Position numbers and translations under genes: made by a program | From: Planctomycetota bacterium | GTDB lineage: Bacteria; Planctomycetota; Phycisphaerae; Phycisphaerales; UBA1924 | Direction: 5' to 3' | Assembly (NCBI GenBank): GCA_018968885.1 | Contig: JAGWZK010000015.1 | Span: forward strand, 26,871-90,870 | DNA: 64,000 nt | Shown here: positions 1 through 7,883 of the stretch, piece after piece | How the letters are laid out: each line of letters opens with the position of its first letter | How positions within the stretch are numbered: the first letter of the stretch is position 1 | The notes under the pieces: generated by a model | Databases searched by the model: none | Seen by the model: only the letters and a program-made list of their open reading frames with translations | What the model was told of the DNA's origin: nothing

Positions 1-1
1 C

Positions 2-253
2 CAGTTCATCGAAATGCTCTCACCGGATGAGGCCGAGACCGCCTATGCAGGGGCCGATGATGAGTTGCGTCGCTGGGCTTTCGACAAGCTCAAGGGGATA
101 TATTCAGAGCTGTACGCCCAAGCCGCGGAAAAGGGTGGTCGAACCTTTGCCACGGTCTTCCCCGAGCCGCCGGGAATGGATCTCTTTAGAGCGCAGCGCC
201 AGCGCGTCATGGAGCAACGTTCCCAGGATCGTGGCGATGTGAAAGAGAAGTGA
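2..253 (+). CDS. Hypothetical protein, 3' end only
   Basis: This frame is open from the first bases of the window and stops with TGA at 251-253, so only the C-terminal ~83 residues of a gene that starts upstream are visible. The fragment is hydrophilic, with acidic and basic residues alternating (DDELRRWAFDKLKGIYSEL) and a charged tail rich in R, Q, D and K, suggesting a soluble helical protein. I recognise no motif. It converges on purC, whose stop lies 46 bases downstream. An internal ATG at 14 could be taken as a start, but the frame continues upstream of it, so a truncated gene is the simpler reading. Confidence 0.5.
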   Translation, partial: QFIEMLSPDEAETAYAGADDELRRWAFDKLKGIYSELYAQAAEKGGRTFATVFPEPPGMDLFRAQRQRVMEQRSQDRGDVKEK

Positions 254-299
254 AAGAAAAGTAGCAGAGAAGGGATTCGCTTCCGCCGTGCTGCGGGCA

Positions 300-1298
300 T
301 CACGCCGTCAGGCGTTGCATTGCCTCGCGATACTTGGCGATGGTCCGCTCGACCACCTCGCCGGGAAGCTGAGGCCCCGGGGCCTGCTTGTTCCACTCGT
401 TCTTTGCGACCAGCGTTTCCAGATATTCACGCAGGTACTGCTTATCAAAGCTCTTCTGAGCCCGCCCCGGCGCGTAGTCATCCGCGGGCCAGAATCGTGA
501 CGAATCCGGCGTGAGTGCCTCATCGATCAGGATCGGGTCGGTGCCACCTTCAGGAATTCCGAATTCAAACTTGGTATCGGCGATGATGATGCCGCGGCTG
601 CGGGCGTGCTCTGCCGCCGCCATATAGATCGCCAGCGTCGTCTCGCGTAGCTGCTCCATCACGTTCTCGCCTGCGATGCTCGCGGCACGGTCAAACGAGA
701 TGTTCTCATCGTGCTTTCCCAATTCTTCTTTGGTCGCCGGAGTGAAGATCGGCATTGGAAGTTTGGCACATTGGGTGAGTCCTGATGGCAATTTCACGCC
801 GCAGACTGATTGGCTCTGCTGGTATTCCTTCCAACCAGACCCTTCCAGATAGCCGCGGGCCACGCACTCGATAGGGATGACCCGTGCCTTTCGCGCGATC
901 ATGATGCGACCGGCCAGTTGCTCTCGCGTGGTGCCACCGGGTGAAAAGATGGTTTCAGGTAGCAGGGTGTGATCGGTGGAGATCAGGTGCGTGCGAGCCA
1001 GGCCCCGCGCTTCGATAAACCGCAACCAGAAGGTGGAAAGTTGCGTGAGAACCGCGCCCTTGCCGGTGATCGGCGTCGGCATGACCACATCAAACGCCGA
1101 GATGCGGTCGCTAGCGGTGATGAGGAGTGCCCCGCCGGCTGCCGCGGGGAGTGCCCCGGTCAGCAATCCGGCAGGAATTTCATAGACATCCCGCACCTTG
1201 CCTTTGCGTAATAGAGGCAACTGCAACGAGGTCTCCAGCAAGGGCGATTCAGGAGCATTCGGGGCTGTGGGGGGCATGTACGCAGGGTACTCAATCAC
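300..1298 (-). CDS. purC: Phosphoribosylaminoimidazole-succinocarboxamide synthase (SAICAR synthetase)
   Basis: PurC joins aspartate to CAIR using ATP, giving SAICAR in de novo purine synthesis in the cytosol. The family nucleotide-binding N terminus is clear: KGKVRDVYEI at about residues 32-41 and ASDRISAFD at 62-70, followed by ITGKGAVLTQLSTFW. Further on are the SAICAR-synthetase signatures IPIECVARGYLEGSGWKEY and IIADTKFEFG, and the C-terminal LIDEALTPDSSRFW. At 332 residues it matches the longer form of the family (about 300 residues, like yeast ADE1) rather than the short form of about 240. The first 20 or so residues are not conserved, so the ATG at 1277 is an alternative start. It stands alone, with no other purine genes nearby. 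Confidence 0.95.
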   Translation of the reverse strand: MIEYPAYMPPTAPNAPESPLLETSLQLPLLRKGKVRDVYEIPAGLLTGALPAAAGGALLITASDRISAFDVVMPTPITGKGAVLTQLSTFWLRFIEARGLARTHLISTDHTLLPETIFSPGGTTREQLAGRIMIARKARVIPIECVARGYLEGSGWKEYQQSQSVCGVKLPSGLTQCAKLPMPIFTPATKEELGKHDENISFDRAASIAGENVMEQLRETTLAIYMAAAEHARSRGIIIADTKFEFGIPEGGTDPILIDEALTPDSSRFWPADDYAPGRAQKSFDKQYLREYLETLVAKNEWNKQAPGPQLPGEVVERTIAKYREAMQRLTA

Positions 1299-1453
1299 CC
1301 CTCCGGCTCGCCCGGTTCCGACATTTCCGGTCTCAATGCCGACGCGGCTTGCCCGCCCAGTTGCTACCGTTGCCTTCGAGCCAGCACAGGACGCTGGGTG
1401 GTGTTGTGGGGACTTGGGGAAGCGGGCTCACACGCGGAGGTTTGGCGGCACAG

Positions 1454-3196
1454 ATGCTGGCGTTTCGTTGTTTTGACAGTTACACCAGTGGTCAGGGAAG
1501 CCCCGGCCGTGCACTCGATCTGACTCAGGCGTACGCCTTTGGGCAGGACGATGTGCCGATTTCCGCTGCCGTCGTGCAAGAGAACGACATCATCCGCATT
1601 GAGCGGACGGGTACCGATGCCGCTGGGCTTGCGTTGCAGGCCGCTGCCCGGCTTCCTGACGGCAAGGGCTCGCTGGGCTTGCTGGCTCTGCAGACGTGCT
1701 TGCTGCCAGAGCGGGTCGAGCCATATACGCTGTCGCTGGAACTGGCTCGCCACCGCATCATGCTCTTTCTGAACAAACTGGAAGAGTGGGACTTCTTTGA
1801 TCTGGCAACCGACGACCCCGTCATGGTCATTTTCGAGCGTGCGCGGCAGGCCTTTACCGCAGCCCTGGTCACCGCCAACGCGCACGCCACCCAATCGGAT
1901 CTGGTGAAGGCCGACCTGCTGGCCCAGGATGCTCTTGGTCTGGCGGTTGATGCCGGCGAGCGTCTGGCCTTGTTGAACGCCCAGCGCACTCTGCCTCTGC
2001 GCCAATCCGGTCAGTTGTACGCGCGTGCGGCGCAGCGTCTGGAAGCCCTGACTCAGGAAGCTCCCTCCCCCGGGGTGCCCATCACCTTGCCCGGCGAACA
2101 CCTGACAGTTCTCCCCGGCGTGGCTCAGATCGGCTGCGCCATTTCGCCCGTGTCGATCAGCGAGCCCGTCGCCAAGGCACTTACGGGCGTCTGCGACTTT
2201 GTCACCATGCCGATGCGCTGGCTGGAGTTGGAGCCCGAAGAAGGTGAGCAGGCCTTTGGCCCCACCGATCGCTGGATCGAGTGGGCTCTCAAGGTGGCCA
2301 AGTTGCCGGTGGTGGGTGGGCCGCTGCTGGATTTCCGTATCAACTCCACTCCCGATTGGCTGTACATCTGGGAGAATGATTACGAAACCCTGCGCGAGAT
2401 GATCTATGAGCACGTGCAGGCGGTGGTGACGCGCTATCGCCGCACCATCAGCCGCTGGACGATTTGCAGTGGCTTGAACACGGGCACCAGCTTCAAATTA
2501 AGTCCTGAGCAGGTGATGGATCTCACTCGCTCATGTGCCTTCATCGTGCGCAAGTTGCACCCTCAGGCGCGAATTCAGGTCGAGATCAGTCAGCCCTGGG
2601 GTGAGTACTTCTCACTCAACCGCAGAAGCGTGCCGCCGCTTGTGTATGCCGACACACTGATACAAGCAGGCGTGCCTTTGGACATCATCGCTCTGCGCTT
2701 GCAGATGGCCCAGCCCCTCCCCGGTCAGATGACGCGCGATCTGATGGCGATCTCATCGATGCTGGACAAGTTTGCCGCGCTTGATCGACCAATCGCGATC
2801 ACAGCAGTGGGGTGCCCCAGTGAGGCGATGCAGCCCGCAGCCCCGCCCACCCGTCGCGCGGCCAACGCAAACCCCTTTGCCGATGAGTTGGATAACGAAG
2901 ACGCCACCGTGGATTCCGGGCCGATTCTGAATCCTGGCACATGGCGCAAGCCCTGGAACGAGGCGACGCAGGCCGATTGGCTGGCTCAGGTTGTTGCCGT
3001 GTGTGCAGCCAAGCCCGGCATCGCCAGTGTCTGCTGGCAGGACATGGTCGAGGTCACAGGCCGCGCCCGTCCCCCGGAAATGCCCGCCGGCGGCTTGATC
3101 ACGCAGGCCGGCGCACACAAAGCCGCGCTCAACAAGCTCGCGCTCATTCGCGCCGCACTCCGCGAGGGACGCACCGTCCCAGTGCCACCACTGTGA
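1454..3196 (+). CDS. GH10 xylanase-like protein lacking both catalytic glutamates
   Basis: The product has 580 residues. Its second half follows the glycoside hydrolase family 10 barrel: a strand ending STPDWLY, then HVQAVVTRYRRTISRW, a segment on LHPQARIQVEIS, then GVPLDIIALRLQMAQ and LDKFAALDRPIAIT. In active GH10 enzymes the acid/base Glu lies in W-D-V-V-N-E and the nucleophile Glu in I-T-E-L-D; here these positions read WTICSGLN and ITAVGCP, so both are missing. It is therefore probably a carbohydrate-binding or structural relative rather than a xylanase. No signal peptide is evident. The frame is open much further upstream, across purC; I chose the ATG at 1454 because it follows GGAGG at 1436-1440 and begins the conserved part. 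ribF follows after 16 bases. Confidence 0.7.
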   Translation: MLAFRCFDSYTSGQGSPGRALDLTQAYAFGQDDVPISAAVVQENDIIRIERTGTDAAGLALQAAARLPDGKGSLGLLALQTCLLPERVEPYTLSLELARHRIMLFLNKLEEWDFFDLATDDPVMVIFERARQAFTAALVTANAHATQSDLVKADLLAQDALGLAVDAGERLALLNAQRTLPLRQSGQLYARAAQRLEALTQEAPSPGVPITLPGEHLTVLPGVAQIGCAISPVSISEPVAKALTGVCDFVTMPMRWLELEPEEGEQAFGPTDRWIEWALKVAKLPVVGGPLLDFRINSTPDWLYIWENDYETLREMIYEHVQAVVTRYRRTISRWTICSGLNTGTSFKLSPEQVMDLTRSCAFIVRKLHPQARIQVEISQPWGEYFSLNRRSVPPLVYADTLIQAGVPLDIIALRLQMAQPLPGQMTRDLMAISSMLDKFAALDRPIAITAVGCPSEAMQPAAPPTRRAANANPFADELDNEDATVDSGPILNPGTWRKPWNEATQADWLAQVVAVCAAKPGIASVCWQDMVEVTGRARPPEMPAGGLITQAGAHKAALNKLALIRAALREGRTVPVPPL

Positions 3197-3212
3197 ACTA
3201 AGGGAGTGCGCG

Positions 3213-4184
3213 GTGGGCCAGCGATCCGTCATCCTCATCGGCAACTTTGATGGTGTGCACCTTGGGCATCAGGCCTTGGTGACCAAAGCCGTCGCGATTG
3301 CTCACGCGCAACCTACTCCTACTCGCGTGATTGCACTCACGTTCGATCCGAACCCGACCAGTGTGCTGCGCCCCGGGGCCGAGCCGCCACGGCTTTCCAC
3401 TTTCGCACAAAGGCAAGAATGGCTCTCTCACTGCGGCGTTCACGACGTGCGGCAGTTGGTCCCCGTTCCTGAGCTCCTTGATCTCTCCCCTCAGGCGTTT
3501 GTGGATCAGGTTCTGATGCCACTTGCGCCCGTGGCCGTCGTGGAAGGGCCGGACTTTCACTTTGGCAAAGGCCGGGCTGGCACCCCCGCTGTGCTGAAAG
3601 AACTGGGTACTGAGCGTGGGTTCGCCGTGCACATCGAGCACCCCATCGAGATCGATCTCAATGATCACACGCTGGTGACATGCTCCAGCACGCGTATCCG
3701 CTGGTTGCTTGCACGAGGCCGTGTGAATGATGCTGCGCGAGTGCTGGGTCGCCCGTACACGATCCGCGGCACGGTGGTGCAGGGTGATCGCCGGGGCCGC
3801 ACGATTGGCGTTCCCACAGCCAATGTGCAAACGGATCAGGTGTTCCCGGCTCTTGGTGTCTATGCCGGTTCAGTCAAGCTGCCTGATGGGAGAGAAGTGC
3901 CCGCCGCCATCAGCGTGAGCACTCGCCCCACGTTTGGTGGCAATGGTGTGCGGCTGGAGGCGCACCTGCTGGATTGTCCGACATCTCCCCATCAACCCAA
4001 CCTCCCCGGCCTTCCTGAATATGGGTGGGAAATCCAGGTCGCCATCCACAGTTGGCTGCGAGATGATCTGAAACTGCCTGGACTCGATGCCATTCGTGCC
4101 CAGATTTCCCGTGATATTGCGCGTGTGCGCGATTTGGCCACCACGCAGCATCAATCACGCGGCAACAATCTGGCTCATGCCTGA
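3213..4184 (+). CDS. ribF: Bifunctional riboflavin kinase / FMN adenylyltransferase
   Basis: RibF phosphorylates riboflavin to FMN and adenylates FMN to FAD. The N-terminal FAD synthetase domain shows the nucleotidyltransferase signature GNFDGVHLGHQ at residues 10-20 and the later SSTRIRWLL. The C-terminal riboflavin kinase domain has RPYTIRGTVVQGDRRGRTIGVPTANV (positions about 185-205), then LGVYAG and the STRPTFGGN region that normally holds the catalytic Glu just after it (RLEAHLLD). Length, 323 residues, is normal. The start is GTG at 3213, 16 bases after the previous stop. Its end overlaps the start of the DHH gene by 8 bases, so translation is probably coupled. Confidence 0.95.
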   Translation: MGQRSVILIGNFDGVHLGHQALVTKAVAIAHAQPTPTRVIALTFDPNPTSVLRPGAEPPRLSTFAQRQEWLSHCGVHDVRQLVPVPELLDLSPQAFVDQVLMPLAPVAVVEGPDFHFGKGRAGTPAVLKELGTERGFAVHIEHPIEIDLNDHTLVTCSSTRIRWLLARGRVNDAARVLGRPYTIRGTVVQGDRRGRTIGVPTANVQTDQVFPALGVYAGSVKLPDGREVPAAISVSTRPTFGGNGVRLEAHLLDCPTSPHQPNLPGLPEYGWEIQVAIHSWLRDDLKLPGLDAIRAQISRDIARVRDLATTQHQSRGNNLAHA

Positions 4185-5298
4185 TGCCGCACCGATCCAT
4201 CTTTCTCTGCCACCGATTGCTTACACCGCGAATGCAACTGCCGCTGAGATTGCCGACGCCATTCGTCAGGCATCGCAGCGGGGCAGAATCATCATCGTCA
4301 CGCACTTGAAACCGGACGGTGATGCCGCGGGGTCGGCGCTGGGTCTGGCTCGCGCGATCACTCTTCTTTCTGGCAATCGTGGTGTCACGGTTTGGCACGG
4401 CGGTCCGGTTCCGGCGTGGATGTCGGAATTGCACGGTCAGACGCCCTATGAACTCGTCGACCGTGCTCGCTGGGAGCCAGGTGGGGGCGTGGACCCCGTG
4501 GGTGTGTCCCTCACGGTGATCGTCGACACCGGCAGTTGGACGCAGCTCGAACACGTGCAGCGCTGGATTGATGAGCGAGCATCGTCGTGTCTGATCATCG
4601 ATCATCATCGCCAGGGTGAGGCGCGTTTGGCGCTGCGTCGTTACATCGATACATCTGCCGCCGCGGCGTGCCAGATGGTGGCGCACGTGGCGGCTGCTCT
4701 CTTGAGTACCCCGATCAATCGCCTGCCGGTAGACGTCGCCACACCGTTGTACCTTGGCCTGGCCACCGACACCGGCTGGTTCCGTCACAGCAACGTCAAT
4801 GGTGATGTCATGCGCCTTGCTGCTGATCTGATCGAATCCGGCGCCAACCCCTCGGGTCTGTATCAACTGGTCGAGCAGCAGGACAGACTGCCTCGCCTGA
4901 AACTGCTTGCGCGTGCCATGGATTCGCTCGAGATCGTCAACGACGGCACCATCGGCGTGATGACACTTACCAAGCGGGATTTCGCCTCCGCTGGCGCGAC
5001 GCTGAATGACAGTGGTGGGTTTGTTGATTTTCCCGCCCTCATCGCCTCCGTGCGTGTCGTCGCGCTATTGACTGAAACCGACGACTTTGCCACGCGTCAA
5101 TCCCTCACTAAGATCAGCATGCGTTCCAAGAGTGGCAAAAACGCAGTGGATGTCAACGCGGTTGCTGGCAAGTTTGGTGGGGGCGGTCACTTCGCCGCCG
5201 CTGGTGGACGCACCGCGCTCGCGCTGACTGAGGCCAAACAGGCCGTGATCGAGGCCATCATTCAGCAAATGCGCGTGTCTCAGGGACAGGCATCATGA
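4177..5298 (+). CDS. DHH/DHHA1 phosphoesterase, NrnA-like (nanoRNase / pAp phosphatase)
   Basis: The 373-residue product has the DHH family layout. Near residue 38 is IIVTHLKPDGDAAGS (metal-binding motif I with D-x-D), near 110 IVDTGS, near 140 the name-giving IIDHHRQG, then TDTGWFRH near residue 195, and a C-terminal DHHA1 domain with the RNA-binding GGGGHFAAAGG near 333. NrnA-type members degrade 2- to 5-nt RNAs and dephosphorylate 3'-phosphoadenosine 5'-phosphate. RecJ is much longer, so the NrnA reading is favoured. The start ATG at 4177 lies inside the end of ribF and the stop overlaps the next ATG (ATGA at 5295), so the three genes look co-translated. Many Phycisphaerae-type bacteria lack Orn, which such enzymes can replace; that last point is inference. 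Confidence 0.88.
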   Translation: MPDAAPIHLSLPPIAYTANATAAEIADAIRQASQRGRIIIVTHLKPDGDAAGSALGLARAITLLSGNRGVTVWHGGPVPAWMSELHGQTPYELVDRARWEPGGGVDPVGVSLTVIVDTGSWTQLEHVQRWIDERASSCLIIDHHRQGEARLALRRYIDTSAAAACQMVAHVAAALLSTPINRLPVDVATPLYLGLATDTGWFRHSNVNGDVMRLAADLIESGANPSGLYQLVEQQDRLPRLKLLARAMDSLEIVNDGTIGVMTLTKRDFASAGATLNDSGGFVDFPALIASVRVVALLTETDDFATRQSLTKISMRSKSGKNAVDVNAVAGKFGGGGHFAAAGGRTALALTEAKQAVIEAIIQQMRVSQGQAS

Positions 5299-6164
5299 AC
5301 CAGGATCGCAGTGGCAAACCCGGCGGCAGGCCGCACCAACGCAGCGGAGGGATCCGCCGCATGGATGGTCAGCGTGCTGATCGGCACGAGCTGGGCGATG
5401 ACGATCGCGCCCCACGAAATCCCGCTTTCAAGCGCCCACCCTTGCGCCTGCAAACCACAACACTGTGGGAATATCCCAGCCAGCATTACACCAGCACCAG
5501 TGGCAAGGTGATGCAGGGTGACAAGGACTACGTCGGTGCGACACCTTCCTGGGTCATCTGGCAACTGCTGATGCGTTACACCCGCGAAGGAGACACGGTC
5601 GTCGATCCCTTTTGTGGCAGCGGCACAACGCTGGATGTGTGCACGGACCTGAATCGCACGGGGATTGGGTTTGACTTCACCCCCCGGCGTCCGGATATTC
5701 GTCAGGCCAGCGCCATCAAGCTCCCTTTGCAGGACGGCAGCGCAGACTTTGTGTTCATGGATCCACCCTACGGCGCCCACGTGCGTTACAGCGAGACCCC
5801 TGGCGACATCGGCCATCACGATGTGCACGAGGATTCGGGTCGAGAGAAGTACTTCGAAGGGATGGCCAAAGCGATCTTTGAGGCCAATCGCGTGCTGAAA
5901 GACCGTCGCTACTTTGCGCTGTACGTCAGCGATTCATACAAAAAACCCAAGGGGCAGGGTGGCAACAGCCGCACTGGCTTTGTACCCATCGGCTTTGAAC
6001 TCTTCAACATCATGTGCGAGTGCTTTCACCCCACCGACATCATCACCGTGGTGCGGCACAATCAGAAACTCGGCAAGGGCAACTGGCACAAAGCCGCCGA
6101 AGAAGGCAATTTCTTCCTTCGCGGCTTCAATTATCTCTTCATCATGAAGAAGCAAGAGGATTGA
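5295..6164 (+). CDS. DNA methyltransferase, N6-adenine/N4-cytosine type, apparently solitary
   Basis: The 289-residue product has S-adenosylmethionine-binding motif I DPFCGSGTT at about residue 105 and catalytic motif IV DPPYG at about 156, the signature of amino-methyltransferases acting on adenine N6 or cytosine N4. Motif I precedes motif IV, unlike the beta-class order common in the N6_N4_Mtase family; an upstream Trp/Tyr-rich block (TLWEYPSQHYTSTSGKV) probably supplies motif X. The first 50 residues are charged and low in hydrophobics, perhaps a DNA-contacting tail. Its ATG overlaps the DHH stop (ATGA). No restriction endonuclease or specificity subunit lies nearby, so it may be a regulatory or protective orphan; a methyltransferase acting on RNA cannot be excluded, since DPPY also occurs there. 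Confidence 0.82.
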   Translation: MNQDRSGKPGGRPHQRSGGIRRMDGQRADRHELGDDDRAPRNPAFKRPPLRLQTTTLWEYPSQHYTSTSGKVMQGDKDYVGATPSWVIWQLLMRYTREGDTVVDPFCGSGTTLDVCTDLNRTGIGFDFTPRRPDIRQASAIKLPLQDGSADFVFMDPPYGAHVRYSETPGDIGHHDVHEDSGREKYFEGMAKAIFEANRVLKDRRYFALYVSDSYKKPKGQGGNSRTGFVPIGFELFNIMCECFHPTDIITVVRHNQKLGKGNWHKAAEEGNFFLRGFNYLFIMKKQED

Positions 6165-6182
6165 AGCAGGACGAATGAGTCG

Positions 6183-6199
6183 AGTGAATTGAATTCACT
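6183..6199. repeat. 17-bp palindrome between convergent genes
   Basis: AGTGAATT-G-AATTCACT is a perfect palindrome with a one-base centre, lying between the methyltransferase stop and the stop codon of the unknown minus-strand gene. No T-run follows on either strand, so it is not a standard terminator, although a hairpin there could slow polymerase in both directions. Confidence 0.4.
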
Positions 6200-7344
6200 T
6201 ACCGCGCCTCGCGCTCTCCCACCCAGCCGAATCCATACACCTTGCCGGGCTGGAGCCCCTTCACCGGCTTGATCCGCGCCTTGGTGATCGCCTCGACAAT
6301 CGTTGGAATCTCTTCGGTCTTGAGCCGGTCTGCTGAGATCACAACTGCATCGTCAAAATCAATCTCCGCCTTGTCACACATTTCTGCCAGAGTGTCAAAG
6401 GCGGTCTCTTCGGCTTGCTTCAGATGATCCGCGGCCAAGCACACCTGGGCGTAGCGGGTCTCTTTCTCATTCTCGCCTCGCAACAGGCATCGCCACGCTG
6501 TGGTGCCCAGCGCGTTCTGATCATCATCCACGTTGGTTTCTGGATCGATGTTCAGTACCAGTTTCCAATCGTCCTTGAGAAACTCAAGAATCTGCTCTCC
6601 ATCCAAGAGCTCGGGTCGATCGCCCGGTGCCAGCAGCACGCCGCGATGTTCATGGCTTGCCGAGTCGGCCCCTGCCGGATCACTCATCGCAGAAAGATCA
6701 AATGCAGCCAGAACCTTCTCGATCTTCTCCTTCAGAACCGGCTCGGCTCGCACCGTGACAATTTTGTGCTCATCGATGAAAATGTAGAAAAAGGGCTCTT
6801 CACTCATCGCCCCGAAGCCCACCAGACCATCCTCAAAGAAAAAATCCCGCAACCAGCGGCAGGCATTCAAAAACCGATCCGTACCCACCAGTTCGTACGT
6901 GATGTAGGGGTCCACCTCGCGAAACGCGTCTCGCCCCAATACGTCCAGGATCGGGTACACCCGTCCGGGAAGCAAGCTAAACAGAGCGCGGCACAGCGAT
7001 TCCACCCGGTGCGCAGAAATGACGGCATCAAAAACATACCGATCTGGCCATTCTTCCCAATCGTCGGGGTTTCCTGACCCGGAACGCTCTCCCTCTTCGC
7101 CTGGTTCAGCTCCATCCGGTTCAGGATGGAACCCGCCGGAGGTGTTTCCGGGACCGCTTCCCCCCTCGCCGCCGCCATCTGCCGATTCAAAAGTCACTGT
7201 GTACCCGGGCTTTGGGTCCATTTTCTCCACGGGATAGACCCCCAGCGGAAACTGAAAATCTCCAACAGTGACGCGCGTGATCGACTTGTCGGCTTGGCAA
7301 CGGGGCATGTGGGTCGAGGATATCTCACTGTCTCGATGCCGCAA
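6199..7344 (-). CDS. Conserved-looking hypothetical acidic protein
   Basis: The 381-residue product matches no family I recognise. Visible parts: a short N-terminal segment; a Gly/Glu/Pro/Ser-rich linker at roughly 55-98 (runs of GEGGSG, EPGEEGERSG); a central domain starting RYVFDAVISAHRVESLCRALFSLLPGR with FFYIFIDEHKIVTVRAEP; and a C-terminal alpha/beta domain containing RYAQVCLAADHLKQAEETAFDTLAEM. No signal peptide or membrane segment is seen, so it should be cytosolic. It is divergent from the secretin gene across a 539-bp gap and convergent with the methyltransferase. The N terminus could instead begin at the Met at 7311. Codon use fits its neighbours, so it is probably a real gene. Confidence 0.7.
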   Translation of the reverse strand: MRHRDSEISSTHMPRCQADKSITRVTVGDFQFPLGVYPVEKMDPKPGYTVTFESADGGGEGGSGPGNTSGGFHPEPDGAEPGEEGERSGSGNPDDWEEWPDRYVFDAVISAHRVESLCRALFSLLPGRVYPILDVLGRDAFREVDPYITYELVGTDRFLNACRWLRDFFFEDGLVGFGAMSEEPFFYIFIDEHKIVTVRAEPVLKEKIEKVLAAFDLSAMSDPAGADSASHEHRGVLLAPGDRPELLDGEQILEFLKDDWKLVLNIDPETNVDDDQNALGTTAWRCLLRGENEKETRYAQVCLAADHLKQAEETAFDTLAEMCDKAEIDFDDAVVISADRLKTEEIPTIVEAITKARIKPVKGLQPGKVYGFGWVGEREAR

Positions 7345-7883
7345 ATCGACTGCGAGTTATAGGACTAAATGATCTAAATCCCCTGTTTGGGTGTGGTTCT
7401 TGCGTGCCAGGCGACAATTTCGGCGATCTTGGGGTCCAGGGGTGCAACTTTGAGTGGGGGGGCCGGTTTGCAAGTTTGACGGCGGGCCGCTATCTTCCGC
7501 CCTCACATTTCGTTCCCAAGCGTCCGTGACCCGGGCGAGTATGGGGAGTGGTGAGGCGGATCCTGCTGCATGCTGGCGTGCGTTGTCGCGCCGGGTTCAT
7601 GCATCGGCCTGCCAAAGTCCCTTCAGGGACGACCACCACGGAGTGTGAGCGCGACGCGGAGATGAATGAGGCGTGCCTCGTGCAGTTCTGATGTCTCGTG
7701 AGGTGAGGCGGTTTCTTCGCGGAAATGCGCCCCATGCAGTTGTATTGGATGTATTGGTGGTGCGGCGAGTCGAGTTTCGTCGCACCCCCGGCAGATTCCT
7801 GCGGGAACAACCGGGAATTCAGGTTTGGCATTTGAGTTTGGTCGCATGCGTGGGTGCCCGGCGACCAAACTTCGGAGAGCAGC
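7345..7883. other. Divergent intergenic region ahead of the secretin gene
   Basis: 539 bp without a gene I can support. It must hold the promoters of the unknown minus-strand gene and of the secretin. A short perfect hairpin, GTCCCT-TC-AGGGAC, sits at 7617-7630 and could be an operator or a leader hairpin. The secretin ribosome site is GGAG at 7874-7877. I see no convincing -35/-10 pair. Short open frames on both strands lack start signals and family features. Confidence 0.5.

Noticed and set aside
1364..2413. 349-codon open frame on the minus strand
   Set aside because: It is the shadow of the GH10-like gene; it has no start signal, no signal peptide and no family motif, while the plus strand shows a clear fold pattern.
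7355..7366. GTTATAGGACTA also found near 42984
   Set aside because: A 12-base match in 64 kb is expected many times by chance, and the flanks differ.
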